A DNA stretch of 21,057 bases. Origin: Flavobacteriaceae bacterium TMED81. Lineage in GTDB: Bacteria; Bacteroidota; Bacteroidia; Flavobacteriales; Flavobacteriaceae. Position 1 is the stretch's first letter; each line of letters begins with the position of its first letter. Below are positions 15,950 through 21,057 of the stretch, piece by piece. The notes under the pieces were generated by a model. That model was not told the origin of the DNA. It ran no database searches and was given only the letters and a program-made list of their open reading frames with translations. The stretch lies in NCBI GenBank assembly GCA_002171575.2, contig NHEI02000023.1, positions 1 through 21,057 on the forward strand, written 5' to 3'. Both the position numbers and the translations under genes were made by a program.

Positions 15950-16789
15950 TCAATTGAGAGACATATTATCAATCAATCGGACATCGTCAACGACAACTGC
16001 TATAAAGGCACGGTATGATACGCCAACCTTCTTAGAATTCGCAGTCTGCAAGTTGTGTTCTGCAGCAATTTCAAAATAGTCAAGCTCAAAAGCGGGGGTT
16101 TTGGCGAGTTTTTGAACAACCATTTCTTTGAGCTCAACCATAGTGTGAGATGAAAAGTTTGATTTAGTCCACTGCAAAAGCTCATAAATCAGTTTGGCTT
16201 CCTCTCGTCGCTCAGGTGTTAGGCGACGATTCCGTGAGCTCATCGCCAAGCCATTTTGCTCACGTACAGTTGGCAAACTGCAAATGCGAATTCTCATCGG
16301 TTGTGCAAGGAGCGAGACAATTTGCAACTGCTGAAAGTCTTTTTGACCAAAATAGGCCACATCGGGCTGGATTAGTGTAAATAAGCGCTCGACCACCGTA
16401 GCAACCCCATCAAAATGCCTAGGTCTGTGTCGGCCCTCCATGGGTTTGTCCAAACCTTGTAAATCATATTTTTTTACAGAAGCCCCATCTGGATAGATCG
16501 TTTCAACGCTGGGAACAAACACACATATATTGGGATCAATTGCTTGAATTTTTTGTAGATCAGTATCGTTAGAAGATGGGTAATTGTCCAAGTCCACTTT
16601 GTTGTCAAATTGGGTTGGATTGACAAAAATGGTAACAAAGGTTACGCGATTCTCTTCAACTGCTTGTGCGATAAGCAGCAGATGCCCCTCGTGTAACGAA
16701 CCCATGGTTGGAACCAAGCCCCAACTGCGATGCATGTGGTTTTGACGTTGAAAGAGACGTAACTCTGCTATCGTGGTTACTTTCGGCAT
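15950..16789 (-). CDS. panC: Pantoate--beta-alanine ligase (pantothenate synthetase)
   Basis: A 279-residue ligase that joins pantoate and beta-alanine with ATP. The HIGH-like motif is HEGH (33-36), preceded by LVPTMGSLHEGH. The conserved IFVNPTQF (54-61), YFGQKDFQQ (146-154) and KMSKS-like AMSSRN (182-187) follow. It is first in the panC-panD-flippase-radA cluster and divergent from the GT5-like gene. No exact TAnnTTTG is seen in the 97-bp upstream gap on this strand. Confidence 0.95.
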   Translation of the reverse strand: MPKVTTIAELRLFQRQNHMHRSWGLVPTMGSLHEGHLLLIAQAVEENRVTFVTIFVNPTQFDNKVDLDNYPSSNDTDLQKIQAIDPNICVFVPSVETIYPDGASVKKYDLQGLDKPMEGRHRPRHFDGVATVVERLFTLIQPDVAYFGQKDFQQLQIVSLLAQPMRIRICSLPTVREQNGLAMSSRNRRLTPERREEAKLIYELLQWTKSNFSSHTMVELKEMVVQKLAKTPAFELDYFEIAAEHNLQTANSKKVGVSYRAFIAVVVDDVRLIDNMSLN

Positions 16790-16847
16790 TTAGAAAAGTT
16801 TAACACCTTCTGTAAGGAATTATGGACAAACTTCGGTATAAATTTCG

Positions 16848-16855
16848 TAATTTTG
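16848..16855 (+). promoter_or_regulatory. -7 promoter element of the GT5-like gene
   Basis: TAATTTTG fits TAnnTTTG and ends 31 bp before the chosen ATG at 16887. No clear -33 TTTG at 20 bp. It sits in the 97-bp divergent gap with panC and probably serves the GT5-like and DUF4270 genes together. Confidence 0.45.
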
Positions 16856-16886
16856 CATACTCCAAAAAGAATAATATTTGGGTTCT

Positions 16887-17696
16887 ATGACAGAAAAAAA
16901 AGTCCTGTTCGTTTCCGCTGAGGTCGTGCCTTATTTGCCAGAATCGAACTTATCAACCATGACCTTTGCACTGCCGAAAATGGTCAATGAGGTTGGTGGG
17001 CAAACCCGAATTTTTATCCCAAAATATGGTTTGATCAACGAGCGACGACACCAGTTGCACGAGGTCATACGCCTTTCTGGGATGAACCTCGTCATCAATG
17101 ATATCGATGTGCCATTGATTATCAAAGTGGCTTCGATTCCAAAAGAACGTATGCAAGTCTATTTCATCGACAACGAAGACTATTTTAAAGGTCGACAATT
17201 GGAAAAAGATGAAAATGGGAAGTTGTATGCAGACAATGACGAGCGTGCAATCTTTTTTGCCAAGGGGGTAATCGAGACGGTCAAAAAACTCAATTGGGCG
17301 CCTGATATCATTCATGTACAGGGTTGGATTGCGATGCTGATGCCGCTTTATTGCAAGCACTACTATACCGATGAACCCATTTTGGCCAATACCAAAATTG
17401 TTTCCTCTTTCTTTGAAACGCCATTTTCAGAATCTCTCTCCACAGACTTGATTCAAAAACTATCTTTTGATGGGATAGACACTGCATTGACAAAAGGTTT
17501 AGAAACACCTGATTTTTCAGCCCTTGCAAAAAATGCAATTGCAAACTCGGACGGTCTGGTCATCGCTGATTCTGAGATCGATAAAAACATCAAAAAACAG
17601 ATTCTGTCTTCTAATAAACCCACACTTCATTTCTCTGGACAGGACGGTTTTGAGGACGCTTACAAAGGTTTTTATACAAATCAAATCCTCAAGTGA
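16887..17696 (+). CDS. Glycogen/starch synthase-like protein, N-terminal domain only
   Basis: A 269-residue protein resembling the N-terminal half of GlgA (Glyco_transf_5 domain): KVLFVSAEVVPY (start), the IFIPKYGLINERRHQLHEV stretch, YFIDNEDYF, NDERAIFFAKGVIE and WAPDIIHVQGW. The C-terminal GT-B domain of glycogen synthases (about 470-500 residues in all) is missing, and the usual N-terminal K-x-GGL ADP-glucose loop is replaced by YLPESNLSTM. I recall similar short forms next to panC in many Flavobacteriia, so this is a conserved variant and not a fresh truncation. A glycogen synthase name would be misleading. ATG 16887 is preferred over the TTG three codons upstream. The stop lies five bases before the DUF4270 lipoprotein start. 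Confidence 0.8.
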   Translation: MTEKKVLFVSAEVVPYLPESNLSTMTFALPKMVNEVGGQTRIFIPKYGLINERRHQLHEVIRLSGMNLVINDIDVPLIIKVASIPKERMQVYFIDNEDYFKGRQLEKDENGKLYADNDERAIFFAKGVIETVKKLNWAPDIIHVQGWIAMLMPLYCKHYYTDEPILANTKIVSSFFETPFSESLSTDLIQKLSFDGIDTALTKGLETPDFSALAKNAIANSDGLVIADSEIDKNIKKQILSSNKPTLHFSGQDGFEDAYKGFYTNQILK

Positions 17697-17701
17697 GAGA
17701 C

Positions 17702-19531
17702 ATGAACCTCAAATTTTTTTGTGGCTTATTCGCCCTTGTTTTTATCATTTTATCTTGTGAAAAAGAATTCAGTAATGTGGGATCATCCCTATTGCCATCT
17801 GATACTTTTGTCATCGATAAGCAAACGGCATCAGTAGAAGTTGAGCACAAATCGATTGAAATCATCCGTTCAGATAACCTCTCTATTTTCTATTTGGGAG
17901 AGTATGAAGATCAAGTATTTGGGAACACAACAGCTCGATTTACCACACAGTTGAGCTTGCCCACCTCTCCTACTGGGATTTTTGGAAAAATGAATGTAGA
18001 TCAAGAAACAAATGGGGTCAGTACAGAAGACACCAATAAAAATCCACATGATGAGCAAGAGACGGTGACTGAGGTTTGGTTGGAAATTCCGTTTTACACC
18101 AATCAACGTGATCGTGATGGGGATGGCGTGATTGATACCTTTGATATAGACCCAGATGACCCTGATAGTGATTCAGATGGCGATAACCTTACAGATTTGG
18201 AAGAATCGAGGTCGGCAAATCTTGATTCACTCAACCCCGATACAGACGGAGACGGAATAAATGATGATGAAGACGAAGAAACCATCAATCCAGATACCGA
18301 AGCCAATGTGTATGAGATCGATTATTTGTATGGTGATACCGAACAAGAGGTCCATTTTCAGGTAAAGAAATTGAATTATTTCTTATCAAATCTTGATCCA
18401 GAAGACAATTTTGAATCAGACAAGGCATACTATTCCGATAAGGATTTTGACCAAGAAGGGTTGACATCTCAACCTCTTTTTGATGACAAGATCACCCTTG
18501 ATTTTGACGAAATTGTAAGCTTTAAAGTAGACGACCCAGAGACGGAAGATGTGGATGAATCAACGGAAGTCGATCAACGCCTAAGTCCGCGCATTCGAAT
18601 TCCCCTCGATACCGCTTTCTTTCAACAGTCGATTTTCGATATGGAAGGAGAGAATATGCTGGTAGACAACAATCGCTTTCAAGAGTATTTTAACGGTATC
18701 GTTATCGGATTGCAAAGCACATCGAGTCCGTTGATGATGCAGCTCAATTTTAGTGGAGGTCGAATCCAAATTGAATACGATTACAAAGAATTGGTTTTGA
18801 CAGATGGAGGTGATGCATCCAATGCAGAGGATTATGAATCTCAAGACAGTTCTTCTGCCTACACGCTAAGCTTGAGCGGCGTGCGATTTAATACCATTAC
18901 GCAAACCCAAACTTCTGCGGAGGTTCAAACGGCTATAAACGGTAGTGGTGACGGACAACACATTTACCTCAAGGGAGGACTCGGAGTCGTTTCTTATATC
19001 GATTTGTTTGTAGGAGACGCAGGTCAAGATCAATTGCAGACCCTTCAAGACATCCCGTGGTTGATCAATGAAGCCAATCTGACCTTGTATGTTGACCGTC
19101 AAAAAATCAACGACTTAGGGCTGAACGATTTACCAAGCCGTTTGTATTTATTTGACGCGAGTGAATCCATTCCCCTTGTAGATTTTAATGTTGATCCAAC
19201 TTCAGGTCCCAACCCAGCTGACAACAAATCAACCTTTGGGGGTCTTGCCCAGGTTGATGACAATGGGGAGGTCACTTCCTATAATTTTGTGATTACGAAT
19301 CACTTGAGCAATCTACTTCGAAATCCCGACGATTTTGACAATGTACGGCTTGGTCTCACGGTGAGTTCGGACTATTTCAGCACCCAAAACACAAGTGTAA
19401 CCGCTCCAACAGCATTTGAGATTCCACAATCTTCGATCAATACTCCTTTGAGTGTGATTTTGGCAGGACCAAATCACAGCAATCCCGACTTGCGGTTGCA
19501 GTTAGAGATCTTTTATACGGCATACGAATAA
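17702..19531 (+). CDS. DUF4270 family lipoprotein with thrombospondin type 3-like repeats
   Basis: A 609-residue exported lipoprotein: MNLKFFCGLFALVFIILSC, with C19 as lipobox cysteine, followed by EKEFSNVGSSLLP, typical of DUF4270 proteins. Residues about 137-195 are a calcium-binding type array: DRDGDGVIDTFDIDPDDPD, SDSDGDNLTDLEE and NPDTDGDGINDDEDE, followed by EIDYLYGDTE. The remainder is a large beta-rich region, including IYLKGGLGVVSYIDLF and INEANLTLYVD. ATG 17702 is preferred; the GTG three codons upstream overlaps the previous stop. It is cotranscribed with the GT5-like gene and converges on rpoN 17 bp away. Function unknown; it is probably surface- or periplasm-exposed. Confidence 0.85.
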   Translation: MNLKFFCGLFALVFIILSCEKEFSNVGSSLLPSDTFVIDKQTASVEVEHKSIEIIRSDNLSIFYLGEYEDQVFGNTTARFTTQLSLPTSPTGIFGKMNVDQETNGVSTEDTNKNPHDEQETVTEVWLEIPFYTNQRDRDGDGVIDTFDIDPDDPDSDSDGDNLTDLEESRSANLDSLNPDTDGDGINDDEDEETINPDTEANVYEIDYLYGDTEQEVHFQVKKLNYFLSNLDPEDNFESDKAYYSDKDFDQEGLTSQPLFDDKITLDFDEIVSFKVDDPETEDVDESTEVDQRLSPRIRIPLDTAFFQQSIFDMEGENMLVDNNRFQEYFNGIVIGLQSTSSPLMMQLNFSGGRIQIEYDYKELVLTDGGDASNAEDYESQDSSSAYTLSLSGVRFNTITQTQTSAEVQTAINGSGDGQHIYLKGGLGVVSYIDLFVGDAGQDQLQTLQDIPWLINEANLTLYVDRQKINDLGLNDLPSRLYLFDASESIPLVDFNVDPTSGPNPADNKSTFGGLAQVDDNGEVTSYNFVITNHLSNLLRNPDDFDNVRLGLTVSSDYFSTQNTSVTAPTAFEIPQSSINTPLSVILAGPNHSNPDLRLQLEIFYTAYE

Positions 19532-19548
19532 GCAGCTAAAGTTTTATC

Positions 19549-20994
19549 TTAAAGTTTTTTACGTAATCGAGCTACCGGCGCACCGATGATATCCCGGTAT
19601 TTGGCAACGGTACGGCGGGCAACAGGATAGCCCTTTTGGTTTAGCGCTTTTTTGAGTTCCTCATCTGTGAGGGGCTTGGCTTTGTCTTCAGAGTCGATAA
19701 TCGTTTCCAAAGCTTTTCTGATTTCAATCGAAGAAACATCTTCTCCTTCGCTATTGGTCATTCCTTCGGAAAAGAAGGATTTGATCAATCGAGTACCGTA
19801 TGGGGTATCCACATATTTGCTATTGGCCACTCGTGACACCGTAGAGATGTCCATCTGAATAATAGAGGCAATATCACGCAAAACCATCGGCTTAATTTTC
19901 TGCTCATCACCAGTCAAAAAATATTCTTTTTGGTAATCCATAATGGCATTCATGGTAATGAACAAGGTGTGATTTCGTTGCTTTACGGCATCGATAAACC
20001 ATTTGGCTGCATCGAGCTTTTGTTTGATAAACAAGACGGCCTCTTGTTGGGCTTTGCTTTTGACAGCGGACTCTTTATAGCCCTCCATCATATTTCTATA
20101 CGAAGCCGAAACATGGAGTTCAGGAGCATTTCGTCCGTTTAAGCTGAGTTGTAATTCCCCATCCAAAATCCGAATCGTAAAATCGGGCGTAATTTGGCTA
20201 TTGACTTTGGTTGAAGAGGCATAGGAAGCACCAGGTTTGGGGTTGAGCTTTTCGATCTCAGCAATGGCATCTTTGAGTTGACCTTCATCAATCATTAGCG
20301 CGCTCATCAATTTGTCAAAGTGTTTTTTAGAAAAAGCTGAAAAGTGCGCTACAATAATTTCATAAGCAAGTGCAATTGAAGGAGTTTGTGACTTGCGTTG
20401 CAATTGAATGGCTAGACAATCTTGCAAGTCCAAAGCGCCAACTCCAGCTGGATCGAGTTGTTGTACTTTGTCGAGTACGTCTTGTATCTGATGTTCCTCA
20501 ACATATAGATTTTCAGTAAAAGCAAGGTCGTCCACAATATCGAGTAAACTCCTTCGGATATACCCCGTTTCATCGATGCTGCCAACCAAAAACCGTGCGA
20601 TTTGACTCTCGGTTTCACTCATGCTAAAGGTTCGCATTTGATCCATTAAAAACTGGGTAAAGCTAATCCCTGCAGCGTATGGGACTTGCTTCTCGTCATC
20701 GTCTGGACTGTAATTGTTTGCATGGAGACGATAAGCGGGAATCTCATCATCACTCAAATACTCATCGATATTGATATCATCAGTTTCTATAAGCTCGCGA
20801 TCTTCTTCTTGGGGGTTGTCCAGATCTTCGCTTTCAAGGGTCTCTTTTCCCGCTTCAAGCGCTGGATTTTCCTCTAGTTCCCGATGAAGTTTTTGCTCAA
20901 AAGAAAGCGTAGGCAACTGAATCAGTTTCATTAACTGAATCTGCTGCGGAGATAGCTTTTGTGATAACTTGAGGTTGAGTTGTTGTTTGAGCAT
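19549..20994 (-). CDS. rpoN: RNA polymerase sigma-54 factor
   Basis: A 481-residue sigma-54. Region I (1-48) is the glutamine/leucine-rich activator-interaction segment: LNLKLSQKLSPQQIQLMKLI, ending in HRELEENPALE. An acidic linker (50-100) follows, then the core-binding region with GSIDETGYIRR and LDPAGVGALDLQDCL. The HTH and promoter-binding part holds MVLRDIASIIQMDISTVSRV, and the RpoN box ARRTVAKYR is at 459-467. No truncation. No enhancer-binding protein gene is in the window, so its target genes are not visible. On the minus strand TACCTTTC (21018-21025), one mismatch from TAnnTTTG, may be its -7 element. Confidence 0.96.
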   Translation of the reverse strand: MLKQQLNLKLSQKLSPQQIQLMKLIQLPTLSFEQKLHRELEENPALEAGKETLESEDLDNPQEEDRELIETDDINIDEYLSDDEIPAYRLHANNYSPDDDEKQVPYAAGISFTQFLMDQMRTFSMSETESQIARFLVGSIDETGYIRRSLLDIVDDLAFTENLYVEEHQIQDVLDKVQQLDPAGVGALDLQDCLAIQLQRKSQTPSIALAYEIIVAHFSAFSKKHFDKLMSALMIDEGQLKDAIAEIEKLNPKPGASYASSTKVNSQITPDFTIRILDGELQLSLNGRNAPELHVSASYRNMMEGYKESAVKSKAQQEAVLFIKQKLDAAKWFIDAVKQRNHTLFITMNAIMDYQKEYFLTGDEQKIKPMVLRDIASIIQMDISTVSRVANSKYVDTPYGTRLIKSFFSEGMTNSEGEDVSSIEIRKALETIIDSEDKAKPLTDEELKKALNQKGYPVARRTVAKYRDIIGAPVARLRKKL

Positions 20995-21057
20995 GACAAC
21001 GATTTACGTTACTAATCGAAAGGTACAAAAACCTTGGAAGATGGGTGTTTTCTAAAA

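Noticed and set aside
18110..18300. DNA tandem repeat within the DUF4270 gene
   Set aside because: The repetition is at protein level (Asp/Gly calcium-binding type repeats); the nucleotide sequence is not a clean tandem repeat.
19525..19570. Bidirectional terminator between the DUF4270 gene and rpoN
   Set aside because: AAAGTTTT occurs twice here as a direct repeat, but I could not find a stable stem followed by a T-run on either strand.
1..21057. CRISPR arrays, tRNA/rRNA genes, insertion sequences, prophage or att sites
   Set aside because: None were seen by reading both strands; no regularly spaced repeats, no cloverleaf with a CCA-like end and no transposase or integrase motifs.

Overview
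The window reads as a stretch of ordinary chromosome from a member of the Bacteroidota, most likely order Flavobacteriales. Four things point there: a three-gene sdhCAB operon with a single five-helix cytochrome b subunit; several TAnnTTTG-type -7 promoter elements close to start codons, with no clear Shine-Dalgarno sequences; lineage-typical families (a DUF4270 lipoprotein, an Ig-like lipoprotein with a GNPTGGPEDEAPP-like linker, a short glycogen-synthase-like protein); and the order radA / flippase / panD / panC <-> GT5-like protein / DUF4270, which I recall as common in Flavobacteriia. It is gene-dense: no stretch over 300 bases lacks a gene, and I see no tRNA, rRNA, CRISPR array, IS element or prophage.

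Layout. 1-1063 (minus): aminopeptidase P, cut by the window edge. 1064-1262: divergent intergenic region with a nested palindrome and the sdh promoter. 1263-4676 (plus): succinate dehydrogenase sdhC-sdhA-sdhB. 4693-5418 (plus): nitrilase-family omega-amidase-like gene split by an in-frame TAG. 5453-7716 (minus): comF-like gene, then an Ig-like lipoprotein. 7767-9299 (plus): glycyl-tRNA synthetase. 9311-10595 (minus): two tandem paralogous small beta-barrel proteins, the promoter-proximal one frameshifted in an A7 run. 10662-12466 (plus): xth and a Tas-like aldo/keto reductase, overlapping by 4 nt. 12491-13149 (minus): higBA toxin-antitoxin pair. 13257-16789 (minus): apparent operon panC-panD-flippase-radA. 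16887-19531 (plus): short glycogen-synthase-like protein and DUF4270 lipoprotein. 19549-20994 (minus): rpoN (sigma-54).

How the genes work together. SdhCAB form the membrane succinate:quinone oxidoreductase. PanC and PanD supply pantothenate (panD makes the beta-alanine that panC ligates). Xth and RadA are DNA repair proteins; GlyRS and sigma-54 are core information-processing proteins. HigBA is the only clearly accessory module and sits between the convergent tas and radA ends. Several products are predicted exported or surface-associated (Ig-like lipoprotein, the two barrels, DUF4270 lipoprotein) but their functions are not known.

I found no convincing new multi-gene system. The best leads are small: the nested three-arm palindrome upstream of sdh/pepP, two broken genes (a nonsense codon in the amidase; a homopolymer frameshift in a barrel gene that could be phase variation or sequencing error), a GT5-like protein lacking the catalytic half, and a promoter placed so close to the glyS start that the mRNA would be leaderless.
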